From NCBI GenBank assembly GCA_021781835.1, contig JAJXWD010000014.1, positions 1 to 64,000 of the forward strand: a DNA stretch of 64,000 bases. Reading direction: 5' to 3'. The notes beneath the pieces were generated by a model. It searched no databases and was not told the origin of the DNA. It saw nothing but the letters and a program-made list of their open reading frames with translations. Source of the stretch: Pseudomonadota bacterium (GTDB lineage Bacteria; Pseudomonadota; Alphaproteobacteria; Acetobacterales; Acetobacteraceae). Of the stretch, positions 37,451 to 47,738 are shown in pieces (the first letter of the stretch is position 1; each line of letters starts with the position of its first letter). Made by a program: the position numbers and the translations under genes.

Positions 37451-38292
37451 TCTGCCTGCTGGGATTTGGCGAGGTCGGGCAGATTTTCGCCACCGACTGG
37501 GGCACGGGCTTTAGCGCCTGGGACGTGAAATTCGCCGACCCCGGCTCGGCGCCCGCCAAGGCGCTGGCCGGGTTTGGGCTGAGTGCCCCGGCCTCGGCCC
37601 ATGAGGCCGTGCGCGATGCCCGCCTGGTGGTGAGCGCGGTGACCGCCGCCGAGGATGAGGCGGCGGCGCGGGCGGTGGCCGGCGGGTTGGCGGCGGGGGC
37701 TTATTTTCTGGATGTGAACTCGGCCTCGCCAGGGCAGAAGCGGCGCGCGGCCGAGGTGATTGAGGCCGCCGGCGGGCGCTATGTGGAGGGGGTGATCATG
37801 TCGCCCATCGGCCATAAGCGTTTGGCCTCGCCCTTGCTGCTGGGCGGGCCGCATGCCGCGGAGTTCGAGGCCGTGGCCCGCGCGGCGGGGTTTGGCGGCG
37901 CCAGGGTTTATGCCGCGGAGATCGGGCTGGCCTCGGCCACCAAGCTGTGCCGCTCGGTGATGATCAAGGGCATTGAGGCGCTGCTGACCGAATCTCTGCT
38001 GACCGCGCGCCATTACGGCGTGGAGGCCGAGGTGCTGGGCTCGCTCGGTGATTTTTTTCCCGGTCAGGACTGGGAAAAACTGGCTTATTACATGATCGGC
38101 CGGGGCTTGCAGCATGGCGCCCGGCGCGCCGAGGAAATGCGCGAGGCCGCCGAGACCGTGGCCGAGGCCGGGCTGGTGCCGCTGATGAGCGTGGCCATTG
38201 CCGCGCGCCAGGACCTCTCGGCCGGATTGAGACACGCGTTTGAGGAACCAGACCTGCCCGCCATGCTCGATGCCATGGCGCGGCCCAAATGA
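37447..38292 (+). CDS. NAD(P)-binding dehydrogenase of 6PGDH-like/DUF1932 type
   Basis: 281 residues: N-terminal Rossmann fold (MICLLGFGEVGQIFATDW, GxGxxG variant), DARLVVSAVTAAEDE, FLDVNSASPGQKRRAAEVIEAAGGRYVEGVIMSPI, then an all-helical C-terminal DUF1932 domain (LCRSVMIKGIEALLTESLLTARHYGVE; the KGIEAL lysine matches the HIBADH catalytic region). Sits within the pathway operon with overlapping ends, so it should act on an intermediate or side product, but the standard pathway has no step left for it. Confidence 0.85.
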   Translation: MICLLGFGEVGQIFATDWGTGFSAWDVKFADPGSAPAKALAGFGLSAPASAHEAVRDARLVVSAVTAAEDEAAARAVAGGLAAGAYFLDVNSASPGQKRRAAEVIEAAGGRYVEGVIMSPIGHKRLASPLLLGGPHAAEFEAVARAAGFGGARVYAAEIGLASATKLCRSVMIKGIEALLTESLLTARHYGVEAEVLGSLGDFFPGQDWEKLAYYMIGRGLQHGARRAEEMREAAETVAEAGLVPLMSVAIAARQDLSAGLRHAFEEPDLPAMLDAMARPK

Positions 38293-38302
38293 AGGACAGT
38301 TC

Positions 38303-39325
38303 ATGATTATTGATTGCCACGGCCATTACACCACCGCGCCGGACCCCCACCAGAGCTACCGCGCCAACCTGCTTGACTGGGCGGCCCAGGGCAGCGGCGA
38401 GCCGCCCGCGCGGCTGGCGATCTCGGATGACCAGATCCGCGAGAGCATCGAGCTGAACCAGCTGAAGCTGCTGCATGAGCGCGGCGCGGACATGACCATT
38501 TTCTCGCCCCGCGCCTCGGCCATGGCGCCCCATGAGGGCAATGCGCGCGTGTCGCTCGACTGGTCGCGCGCCAATAACGACCTGATCAAGCGGGTGGTGG
38601 ATATGTACCCGCAAAATTTCGTGGGTGTGTGCCAGCTGCCGCAATTTCCCGGCGCCTCGCTCGAGGCCTCGATCGAGGAACTCAAGCGCTGCGTCAATGA
38701 GCTTGGGTTTATCGGCTGCAACCTCAACCCCGACCCCTCGGGCGGGCATTTTTCGGCGCCGCCCATTTATGACCGCTATTGGTATCCGTTTTTCGAGGCG
38801 ATGGTCGAACTCGACGTGCCGGCGATGATCCATGTCTCGGGCTCGTGCAATGGCTGCTTCCACGCCACTGGGGCTTATTACATCGCCGCCGACACCACCG
38901 TGTTCATGCAGCTGATCCAGGGCGATCTGTTCAAGGATTTTCCGGCGCTGCGGCTGATCATTCCCCATGGCGGCGGCGCGGTGCCGTTTCATTGGGGGCG
39001 CTACCGGGGGCTGGCCGATATGCTCAAGCGCCCCAGGCTGCGCGAGCATGTGATGAAGAATGTTTATTTCGACACCTGTGTTTATCATCAGCCGGGCATC
39101 GATCTGCTGTCGCGGGTGATCGATGTGGACAATATTTTGTTCGGCTCGGAAATGGTCGGCGCGGTGCGCGGGATTGACCCCGAGACCGGGTTTTATTTCG
39201 ACGACACCAAGCGCTATATCGACGCGCTGGCGATTTCGGATGACGACAAGGCGAAGATTTTCGAGGGCAATGCGCGCCGGGTGTTTCCGCGGCTCGATGC
39301 CATATTGACCGCGCAGGGGCGCTGA
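38303..39325 (+). CDS. ligJ: 4-oxalomesaconate hydratase (amidohydrolase family)
   Basis: 340 residues: MIIDCHGHYTTAP (HxH metal site), FVGVCQLPQFPGASLEASIEELKRC, IHVSGSCNGCFHATGAYYIAADTTVF, LIIPHGGGAVPFHWGR (His), DNILFGSEMVGAVRGIDPETG. The motifs match LigJ of sphingomonads. Hydrates 4-oxalomesaconate to 4-carboxy-4-hydroxy-2-oxoadipate. Start ATG 38303; a 10-bp gap after the dehydrogenase gene. Confidence 0.93.
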   Translation: MIIDCHGHYTTAPDPHQSYRANLLDWAAQGSGEPPARLAISDDQIRESIELNQLKLLHERGADMTIFSPRASAMAPHEGNARVSLDWSRANNDLIKRVVDMYPQNFVGVCQLPQFPGASLEASIEELKRCVNELGFIGCNLNPDPSGGHFSAPPIYDRYWYPFFEAMVELDVPAMIHVSGSCNGCFHATGAYYIAADTTVFMQLIQGDLFKDFPALRLIIPHGGGAVPFHWGRYRGLADMLKRPRLREHVMKNVYFDTCVYHQPGIDLLSRVIDVDNILFGSEMVGAVRGIDPETGFYFDDTKRYIDALAISDDDKAKIFEGNARRVFPRLDAILTAQGR

Positions 39326-39462
39326 AACCAAACGGGCCATGGCAAAAACCTATAGCCCGGGCCGGGCTTTGAGCAGCCCCGCCAGGAAACGCCCTGGTAT
39401 GAGCGACCGCAAGCAAACAAGCCGCCCGCGAGGCGGCGCAGGAGAGTGAAAGACCGCCGGCA

Positions 39463-40361
39463 ATGACCAGTTTCACCATGGACCCCAAATGGATTCCGTT
39501 TCATCCCACCCCTTCCAAGCCGCGCTTCGCGCTGCCGCCAGGCGCGGTGGACGCGCATTGCCATGTGTTTGGGCCGGGCGATGTGTTTCCCTACGCGCCT
39601 GAGCGCAAATATACGCCCTGCGACGCGCCCAAGGAAAAACTCTGGGCGTTGCGCGACCATCTCGGATTTTCGCGCAATGTGATCGTGCAGGCGACCTGCC
39701 ACGGCGCCGATAACCGGGCGTTGGTGGATGCGCTGGCGCACGCGGACGGGCGCGCGCGCGGCGTGGCGACGGTGAGGCGCGACGTGACCGATGAGGAGCT
39801 GCGCGCCCTGCACGAAGCCGGGGTGCGCGGTGTGCGCTTCAACTTTGTCAAGCGGCTGGTGAACGCGCTGCCGCGCGACGAGCTGGCCGAGATTGCCGCG
39901 CGGATTGCCCCGCTGGGCTGGCATATCGTGATTTATTTCGAGGCGGCGGAGCTGCCCGAGCTTTATGAGTTCTTCGTCGGGCTGCCAGGCATTGTGGTGG
40001 TGGACCATATGGGCCGCCCGGATGTGAGCAAGCCGGTGACGGGGCCGGAGTTTCAGCTGTTTGTGAAGCTGATGCGCGAGCATGAGAATTTCTGGAGCAA
40101 GGTGACCTGTCCGGAGCGGCTCTCGCTGCAGGGGCCGCCCGAATATGACGATGTGGTGCCGTTCGCGCGCCATATCGTCGAGGCGTTTCCCGACCGCGTG
40201 CTGACCGGCACCGACTGGCCGCACCCGAACATGACCACCCATGCGCCCGATGACGGCAAGCTTGTCGATTTCATCGGCAAGATCGCGGTGACGGCGGACT
40301 TGCAGCGCAAGCTTTTGATCGACAATCCGATGCGGCTTTACTGGCCCGAGGAGGTTTTGTG

Positions 40362-40362
<1 letters not shown>
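39463..40362 (+). CDS. ligI: 2-pyrone-4,6-dicarboxylate lactonase
   Basis: 299 residues: GAVDAHCHVFGPGDVFPYAPERKYTPCDAP (metal-free LigI active-site loop), VQATCHGADNRALVDAL, GVRFNFVKRLV, VVDHMGRPDV, TGTDWPHPNM. Opens the lactone ring of PDC to 4-oxalomesaconate. A 137-bp gap after ligJ holds no gene and may contain an internal promoter. Its stop overlaps the ligA copy 2 start by one base (TGATG). Confidence 0.95.
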
Positions 40363-41599
<1,237 letters not shown>

Positions 41600-41602
41600 G
41601 TC

Positions 41603-42550
41603 ATGAAGGTCATTCTCGCGGGCGCGGGCGCGTTTGGGCAGAAACATCTCGATGCCATCAGGGAGATTGGCGGCATAGAGGTGGTGGGCGTGGTTGGGCG
41701 CGAGCTGGAATCGACGCGGGCGGTCGCGCAGAAATACGGCATCGCCAACGCCACCACCGAACTCTCCGAGGCGCTGAAAATTCCGGGCGTGCAGGCCGCC
41801 ATTTTGGCGACGCCGACGCAGATGCATGCCGCGCAGTCGATTGAATGTTTGCGGGCCGGGGTGCATGTGCAGGTGGAGATTCCGCTGGCGGATTCGTGGG
41901 CCGATGCGCAGGCCGTGATGGCGGCGCAACAAGAGACCGGGCTGGTGGCGATGGTTGGCCATACGCGGCGCTTCAATCCCTCGCACCAATATGTGCACAA
42001 AAAGATTGCCGGTGGTGAGCTGAAGCTGCAACAGATGAACGTGCAGACTTATTTCTTTCGCCGCACCAACATGAACGCGCTGGGCCAGGCGCGCTCCTGG
42101 ACGGACCATCTGCTTTGGCACCATGCCGCGCATACGGTGGATTTGTTTCAGTATCAGACCGGCGAGAAGGTGGTGACGGCCAATGCGGTGCAGGGGCCTG
42201 TTCATCCGCAGCTGGGCATTGCGATGGACATGTCGATTCAGATGAAATCGGCGTCCGGGGCGATTTGCACGCTCTCGCTCTCGTTTAACAATGAGGGGCC
42301 GCTGGGGACGTTTTTCCGCTATATTTGCGACAACGGCACTTATATCGCGCGGTATGACGATCTGGTGAATGGCAAGGAAGAGCCGATCGATGTGACGAAG
42401 GTCGATGTGTCGATGAACGGCATCGAGTTGCAGGACCGGGAGTTTTTCAAGGCGATCGCCGAGGGGCGCGAGCCTAATTCCTCGGTGGGCAAGGTGCTGC
42501 CTTGCTATGAGGTGCTGGGACAGCTTGAGGAACAGCTGAAACATAATTAA
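41603..42550 (+). CDS. ligC: 4-carboxy-2-hydroxymuconate-6-semialdehyde dehydrogenase
   Basis: 315 residues of the Gfo/Idh/MocA family: MKVILAGAGAFGQKHLDAI (Rossmann), AILATPTQMHAAQSIECLRAGVHVQVEIPLADS, HTRRFNPSHQYV, SWTDHLLWHHAAHTVDLFQYQ. This matches LigC, which oxidises the ring-cleavage product hemiacetal to 2-pyrone-4,6-dicarboxylate with NADP. 3 bp after ligB. Last recognisable pathway gene before a double terminator. Confidence 0.94.
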   Translation: MKVILAGAGAFGQKHLDAIREIGGIEVVGVVGRELESTRAVAQKYGIANATTELSEALKIPGVQAAILATPTQMHAAQSIECLRAGVHVQVEIPLADSWADAQAVMAAQQETGLVAMVGHTRRFNPSHQYVHKKIAGGELKLQQMNVQTYFFRRTNMNALGQARSWTDHLLWHHAAHTVDLFQYQTGEKVVTANAVQGPVHPQLGIAMDMSIQMKSASGAICTLSLSFNNEGPLGTFFRYICDNGTYIARYDDLVNGKEEPIDVTKVDVSMNGIELQDREFFKAIAEGREPNSSVGKVLPCYEVLGQLEEQLKHN

Positions 42551-42565
42551 AAGTTTTTTGGTGGT

Positions 42566-42632
42566 TTGGCCCCTTTTTTACAAAAAAGGGGCCAAGTTTT
42601 TGTGGGGGGGTTTTTGTAAAAATCCCCCCACA
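42566..42632 (+). terminator. Double T-hairpin terminator after ligC
   Basis: TTGGCCCCTTTTTT/AAAAAAGGGGCCAA (42566-42595) and TGTGGGGGG/CCCCCCACA (42601-42632) stems, with AAAAACTTTTG following at 42639. Ends the lig operon. Confidence 0.85.
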
Positions 42633-42666
42633 CCCCTTAAAAACTTTTGTTTTTTGGAGCGTGGCG

Positions 42667-43653
42667 ATGGAACGGCGGAATTTGGCGGGCAGGCAGGTGG
42701 GGCGGATCGGGTTGGGGTGCATGAATCTCAGCCATGCCTACGGCGTGCCGCCCGCGCGCGAGGTGGCCGAGACCGTGCTGCGCGCCGCGCTCGATTCAGG
42801 CGTTGAACATTTCGATACCGCCGCGCTCTACGGGTTTGGCAAAAACGAGGCCCTGCTGGGCGACGTGCTGGCGCCGCACCGGAAGGCGTTTTTTCTGGCC
42901 AGCAAATGCGGCATGACCGGCGTGAACGGCAAGCGCGTGATCGATGGCCGGCCGGAAACGCTGACGGCGACGTGTGAAGAGTCGCTTAAAAATTTGCGGA
43001 CTGATCATATCGATCTTTATTATCTGCACCGCTTGGACAAAACCGTGCCGGTGGAGGACAGCGTGGGCGCGCTGGGCGCGCTGGTGCGGCAAGGCAAGAT
43101 CGGCGCCATTGGGCTCTCGGAGGTTTCGGCGGCGACGTTGCGCAAGGCGCACGCGGCGCACCCCATTGCCGCCGTGCAGAATGAATATTCGCTCTGGAGC
43201 CGCAACCCGGAATACGGGCTGCTGGCGGCCTGCGCGGAGCTGGGCGTGGCGCTGGTGGCGTTTTCGCCCGTGGCGCGCGGGTTTTTGGCCGGCGGCGTGC
43301 GCGATACCCAGTTCGCGCCCGGCGATATACGCGCCAACATGCCGCGCTTTCAGGGCGAGAATTTCGCCGCCAATTTGAAGATTTTGGCGGAATTCGAGGC
43401 CTATGCGGCAACGCTTGGCGTGACACCGGCCCAGGCCGCGCTGGCCTGGGTGCTGGCCAAGGCGCCGGGCATCCATGCCATTCCTGGCACCACCAGCGTG
43501 GCGCATTTGCGCGAGGATCTGGCGGATGTGATGCTCTCGCCCGCGCAGCTGGCCCGGCTGGAAGAGATTGTGGCGCCCGCGAACGTGGCCGGGGCGCGTT
43601 ACCCGGCGGCGACACAGGCGGAAATCGATACCGAGGAGGCGCCCGGCGCATAG
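42667..43653 (+). CDS. Aldo/keto reductase
   Basis: 328 residues, AKR fold: GRIGLGCMNLSHAYG, HFDTAALYGFGKNEALLG (Asp-Tyr of the tetrad), FLASKCG (Lys), DHIDLYYLHRLDKTVPVE (His), AIGLSEVSAATLRKAH, YSLWSRNPEYGLLAACAELGVALVAFSPVARGFLAGG, IPGTTSVAHLREDL. Start ATG 42667 with TTGGAG 7 bp upstream. Placed between two terminators, so transcribed separately from lig genes. Substrate unknown; an aromatic aldehyde is possible. Confidence 0.9.
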   Translation: MERRNLAGRQVGRIGLGCMNLSHAYGVPPAREVAETVLRAALDSGVEHFDTAALYGFGKNEALLGDVLAPHRKAFFLASKCGMTGVNGKRVIDGRPETLTATCEESLKNLRTDHIDLYYLHRLDKTVPVEDSVGALGALVRQGKIGAIGLSEVSAATLRKAHAAHPIAAVQNEYSLWSRNPEYGLLAACAELGVALVAFSPVARGFLAGGVRDTQFAPGDIRANMPRFQGENFAANLKILAEFEAYAATLGVTPAQAALAWVLAKAPGIHAIPGTTSVAHLREDLADVMLSPAQLARLEEIVAPANVAGARYPAATQAEIDTEEAPGA

Positions 43654-43694
43654 GGTAAGGCCGGCCTGGATCAGGCGGGATGGCGGACAGACCG

Positions 43695-43720
43695 CGCCCC
43701 TTTTCTGGAAAAAAGGGGCG
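43695..43720 (+). terminator. T-hairpin terminator with AAAACTTTTG tail
   Basis: CGCCCCTTTT and AAAAGGGGCG arms, followed by GGCCCCGAAAAACTTTTGAG. Terminates the aldo/keto reductase transcript. Confidence 0.75.
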
Positions 43721-43829
43721 GCCCCGAAAAACTTTTGAGACATACCAGGGGCTCAAAGGCTTTGCTCTCGCCACGCTGCCGGCCACGGAACATGATGACG
43801 ATAGCGACCAAAAACCAAGAACGGGGGAA

Positions 43830-45284
43830 ATGATGACCGAGATTGTGAACCTGATCATCGGCGCCGGGCAGAGCGCCACCACGGCGAGCTTTGTGCGCCG
43901 AAATCCGCTGACCGGCGACGTGGCCACGCGCGCCATCGCCGCGACGCTGGCGGATGTGGCGGCGGCGGCCGAGGCGGCGCAGGCGGCGTTGCCCGGCTGG
44001 GCGGCGCTGGGGCCGACCGCGCGGCGCGCGCAGCTGAACAAGGCCGCCGATGCCCTGGCCGCCAAGGGGCCGGCGCTGATTGGCGCCATGATGGCTGAAA
44101 TTGGCGCCACCAAGGCCTGGGCCGGGTTTAACGTGATGCTGGCGACCAACATGATCCGCGAGGCGGCCGCGATGACCACGCAGATCGGTGGCGAGGTGAT
44201 TCCCTCGGACAAGCCGGGCTGCATGGCCATGGCGCTGCGCGAGCCGGCGGGGGTGATTTTGGGCATCGCGCCCTGGAACGCGCCGGTGATTCTGGGCGTG
44301 CGGGCGCTGGCCATGCCGCTCGCCTGCGGCAATACGGTGATCTTCAAGGCCTCAGAACTCTGCCCGCGCACCCATGCGCTGATCGCCGAGGCCTTTGTGG
44401 AGGCGGGGCTGGCGCCCGGCGTGGTGACCATGCTGACCAACGCCCCCGAGGACGCGGCCGAGATTGTTGGGGCGCTGATCGATCATCCCGCTGTGCGGCG
44501 AATCAATTTCACCGGCTCGACCAAGGTGGGGCGGGTGATTGCCAAGCGCGCGGCCGAGCATTTGAAGCCCGTGCTGCTGGAGCTTGGCGGCAAGGCGCCC
44601 TTTGTGGTGCTCGACGACGCCGACCTGGATGAGGCCGTGAAGGCCGCCGCCTTTGGGGCGTTTTTCAACCAGGGGCAGATTTGCATGTCCACCGAGCGGA
44701 TTATTGTGGTGGACGCGGTGGCCGATGAGTTTGTGGCCCGCTTTGCCGCCAAGGCCGCCAGCCTGCAGGCGGGCGACCCGGTGGAGGGCGCCAAGCCGCT
44801 GGGCGCGGTGGTGGATGCGCGCACCATTGCCCATGTGCAGGCGCTGGCCGCCGAGGCCGTGGCCCAGGGCGCGGCGCAGCTGACCGGCCATGAACCGCCC
44901 CGCGGGCTGCTGATGAACGCCACCGTGCTCGACAAGGTGACCCCGGACATGCGGCTGTTCCGCGAGGAAAGCTTTGGGCCGGTGGTCGCCATCATCCGCG
45001 CGCGCGATGAGGCGCAGGCGGTTGAGCTGGCCAATGACACCGAATACGGGCTCTCGGCCGCCTTGTTCACCCGAGATATTGCCCGCGGGCTGAAGCTGGC
45101 GAAGCAGATCAAGTCAGGCATTTGCCATATCAACGGCCCGACCGTGCATGACGAGGCGCAAATGCCCTTTGGCGGCACCAAGGCCAGCGGCTATGGGCGC
45201 TTTGGCGGCAAGGCGGGCATTGATGCCTTTACCGAGCTGCGCTGGGTGACCGTGGAGACCCAGACAGGGCATTATCCGATTTGA
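43830..45284 (+). CDS. Vanillin/salicylaldehyde-type aldehyde dehydrogenase
   Basis: 484 residues of the NAD(P)-dependent aldehyde dehydrogenase family: APWNAPVILGVRALAMPLACGNTVIFKASE, NFTGSTKVGRVIAKRAAEHLKPVLLELGGKAP (catalytic Glu), FFNQGQICMSTERIIV (catalytic Cys), and the ending MPFGGTKASGYGRFGGKAGIDAFTELRWVTVETQTGHYPI, very like vanillin and salicylaldehyde dehydrogenases. Supplies vanillate or hydroxybenzoate that can feed the lig pathway. Two adjacent ATGs (43830, 43833); GGGGG upstream suits the second slightly better. Confidence 0.88.
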   Translation: MMTEIVNLIIGAGQSATTASFVRRNPLTGDVATRAIAATLADVAAAAEAAQAALPGWAALGPTARRAQLNKAADALAAKGPALIGAMMAEIGATKAWAGFNVMLATNMIREAAAMTTQIGGEVIPSDKPGCMAMALREPAGVILGIAPWNAPVILGVRALAMPLACGNTVIFKASELCPRTHALIAEAFVEAGLAPGVVTMLTNAPEDAAEIVGALIDHPAVRRINFTGSTKVGRVIAKRAAEHLKPVLLELGGKAPFVVLDDADLDEAVKAAAFGAFFNQGQICMSTERIIVVDAVADEFVARFAAKAASLQAGDPVEGAKPLGAVVDARTIAHVQALAAEAVAQGAAQLTGHEPPRGLLMNATVLDKVTPDMRLFREESFGPVVAIIRARDEAQAVELANDTEYGLSAALFTRDIARGLKLAKQIKSGICHINGPTVHDEAQMPFGGTKASGYGRFGGKAGIDAFTELRWVTVETQTGHYPI

Positions 45285-45290
45285 GCCGGG

Positions 45291-45328
45291 GCGGCGTGGC
45301 ATGAGGCGGCAAACTCATGCCACGCCGC
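45291..45328. terminator. 15-bp perfect hairpin after the aldehyde dehydrogenase
   Basis: GCGGCGTGGCATGAG and CTCATGCCACGCCGC with an 8-base loop, no U-run. Possibly a terminator or an mRNA-stabilising hairpin. Confidence 0.6.
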
Positions 45329-45468
45329 TACGCAAGCGGGGGCGTGACAATGCCACCCGCCCGGCGCTGGCTGGATAATCCGCGCCGCGCATCGCCGGAT
45401 TGCGGATAGCGCGCTGGCGACATGCTGCACCGCAACATATATTTGTCTGGTAACAGAGGAGCCAGACG

Positions 45469-47445
45469 ATGGGCCTGGGGGCCAGACAGGGGTTGAGACG
45501 CTCGGCCAGGCGCGGCCTGAAAGGCTTGCCCTACCGCTTGGCGCGCCAGCTCGAATCCCACGCTTTTGGCCTCACGCCCGAGCAATGGGGCTTCTCGGAA
45601 GGGATGCGCGCGGCCGTGGCGGTGAGCGTGATGGTCGCCCTGGCTTATGCCACCCACGACAATATTCTGGCCTGGGCGGCCTTTGCCGCTTTTTGGGCCT
45701 GTCTCGCCGACCCCGGCGGCGCCAGGGCGGTGCGCCAGCGCGCCATTGGCGGGTTTGTGCTGGGCGGGGTGGTGACCCTGCCCATTGTCACGCTGGCGGG
45801 CGCGCACGGGCCGGTGCATGGCGCCATGGCCATTGCGGCTTGCGTGTTTTTGGCCAACCTTACCCGCGCGCTGGGTGCCAGCGCCACCCTGCCCGGCATT
45901 TTGGTGAGCGTGGTGGCGGTGGTGGGGGTGGAATATCCCTGCACGCCCCACCAGGCCCTGCTGCTCGATGCCGCCTTTGCCATGGGCGGCGCCTGGGCCA
46001 TGCTGTTTTGCCTGTTTCTCTGGCCCGTGCCCGCCTATGTGCCCGCGCGCCGGGCCACCGTCTCGCTGTTTCAGCGCCTGGCCGACATGACCGGCGAATT
46101 TCACGCGCTGCTCACCCGCGAGGGCGCCCGGGCCGCGCCCTGGATGCAGGCCAACGCCACCCACCGCCGCGCGCTGCGCCTGGCCATGGCCCGCGCGCAG
46201 GCGCTCGTCGACCAGCTTGAAGCCAGCCGCCCGCTCTACGCCGCCAAGCTCGATGCCGCCGAGCGGGTGTTTGCCGCCCTCATCGCCGCCGGGCACGAGC
46301 TGGCCACCCACCCCGAGCGCGCCGCCCAGGCCAAACGCCCGCTCTGGCACCTGCACCGCGCGCTCATCCAGGCCGCGCGGGCCACGCGGCGCCAAACCGG
46401 CGAAACCGCGCTGTGCCAGACCGCAGAGGCCCTGCTGCGCGATGCCGCCAGCCTGCCGCCCCCGCTCGGCCCGGCGCTGCGCCTGGCCGGACAAAGCCTG
46501 GCCAGCCTGGACGCCCAACCCCCCGCCCCCACCCCGCCGCCAACCCCGCGCCGCGCGCCCCTGCACCGCCCCGGCCCCGTGGCCCGCCATGCCGCGCGCA
46601 TCAGCGCGGGCGTGCTGTTGACCTATGGGCTCTCGGTCTGGCTCGATCTGTCTTTTTCCTACTGGGCCACCATGGCCACCGTCATGGTCATGCAACCCGC
46701 CACCGAGGCCACCTGGCCGCGCACGCTCGAACGGATTTTGGGCTCGGTCGGCGGCGGCCTGCTCGCCGCCGCCCTGCTCGCGCTCATCCCCGGCAAGCTC
46801 GCGCTGTTTTTGCTCGTCATCCCGCTGGCCGCCCTCACCATTGGGCTGAAATCGGTCAATTACACGCTGTTCGTGCTGTTCCTCACGCCGCTGTTCGTGC
46901 TCGTCATCAGCCTGTTCCAGCCGCAAGAGGGCATCCCCATCGCCCGCGCCCTCAATAACGTGCTGGGCGCGCTCATTGGCCTCATGGCCACCGCCCTGCT
47001 CTGGCCCGAACCCCAGACCAGCCAGTTCGAACGCCAGCTGGCCGAGGCCGCGCACGCCAACCTCACCTTCGCCAGCCTGGTGCTCGACGCCACCGCCCCC
47101 GCCGCCGCCATAGAGGCCGCGCGACGCAATGCCGGACTGAAAAGCTCGCTCGCCGAAACCGCGCTGCGCCGTAAACGCCTGGAAGGCCAAAGCAAACGCG
47201 CCAAACTCGATGCCACCGAAACCCTGCTCAGCCAGCTCCGCCTGATCGCCGGGGCCGCCACGGTCGAACATGTGAGCCCCCACCCCGCCAACCCTGAACG
47301 CGCCCGCCATTACGCCAGCCTCGCCAACCTCTACGCCGCCCACCTCGCCGCCAACCGCACCTACCCCCTGCCCCCCCCCGAACCCGAACCCGACGACGAC
47401 CTCGGCCACGCCGTCAGCACCCTCACCGCTCAGCTTCACGCGTAA
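45469..47445 (+). CDS. FUSC-family membrane protein, second copy
   Basis: 658 residues, FUSC-like. The N-terminal membrane block at about residues 45-195 (MRAAVAVSVMVALAYATHD, AAFAAFWACLADPGG) is followed by a cytosolic helical part to about 360. A second membrane block covers about 370-520 (HAARISAGVLLTYGLSVWLDLSFSYWATMATVMVMQPATEATWPRTLERILGS), with a helical tail. No HlyD partner is adjacent, so it may work like YccS/YhfK proteins or borrow a partner. The last third is markedly C-rich. The context (next to vanillin-type dehydrogenase) suggests aromatic-acid export. Confidence 0.88.
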   Translation: MGLGARQGLRRSARRGLKGLPYRLARQLESHAFGLTPEQWGFSEGMRAAVAVSVMVALAYATHDNILAWAAFAAFWACLADPGGARAVRQRAIGGFVLGGVVTLPIVTLAGAHGPVHGAMAIAACVFLANLTRALGASATLPGILVSVVAVVGVEYPCTPHQALLLDAAFAMGGAWAMLFCLFLWPVPAYVPARRATVSLFQRLADMTGEFHALLTREGARAAPWMQANATHRRALRLAMARAQALVDQLEASRPLYAAKLDAAERVFAALIAAGHELATHPERAAQAKRPLWHLHRALIQAARATRRQTGETALCQTAEALLRDAASLPPPLGPALRLAGQSLASLDAQPPAPTPPPTPRRAPLHRPGPVARHAARISAGVLLTYGLSVWLDLSFSYWATMATVMVMQPATEATWPRTLERILGSVGGGLLAAALLALIPGKLALFLLVIPLAALTIGLKSVNYTLFVLFLTPLFVLVISLFQPQEGIPIARALNNVLGALIGLMATALLWPEPQTSQFERQLAEAAHANLTFASLVLDATAPAAAIEAARRNAGLKSSLAETALRRKRLEGQSKRAKLDATETLLSQLRLIAGAATVEHVSPHPANPERARHYASLANLYAAHLAANRTYPLPPPEPEPDDDLGHAVSTLTAQLHA

Positions 47446-47738
47446 AAGCTGAAAGCCCGGGGACCGTGCCTGAGGGGGACGCTGTCCCCCTCAACCCCCT
47501 GCCAGGGGCCGGGAGGCCCTTGGATCCCATGAGTTAAGCCTCAAAAAAGGGGGCCGCTCCTGCCATCGCGATGGCATGGGCGGCCCCCTTTTTTGAGGCT
47601 TGAAAACTTTTGAGGTCCAGGGGCGGAGCCGCAGAAGGTTCCGACGGTGCGTGGCACCGTTGGAAAAGCGGCGGAGGGTCGGCCCCTGGTGGGGGGTCAA
47701 GGGGGGCAACGCCCCCCTTGGGCACCAGCCCCGGCGTT
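47446..47738. repeat. Repeat-filled gap between FUSC and ispA
   Basis: No gene. It holds a 9-3-9 GC palindrome element on the plus strand (47472-47528), a 22-bp-stem terminator (47536-47601), and a similar GC element inverted (47675-47719). A related element lies at 59897-59950. Confidence 0.7.
47536..47601. terminator. Bidirectional terminator with 22-bp perfect stem
   Basis: AAGCCTCAAAAAAGGGGG-type arm and its exact complement pair over 22 bp; the 22-base interior contains the perfect palindrome TGCCATCGCGATGGCA (47561-47576). GAAAACTTTTGAGG follows. Serves convergent FUSC and ispA. Confidence 0.85.

Noticed and set aside
45328-47439. 703-codon frame opposite the second FUSC gene
   Set aside because: Gly/Gln/His-rich shadow with no motif; the plus strand encodes a clear membrane protein.
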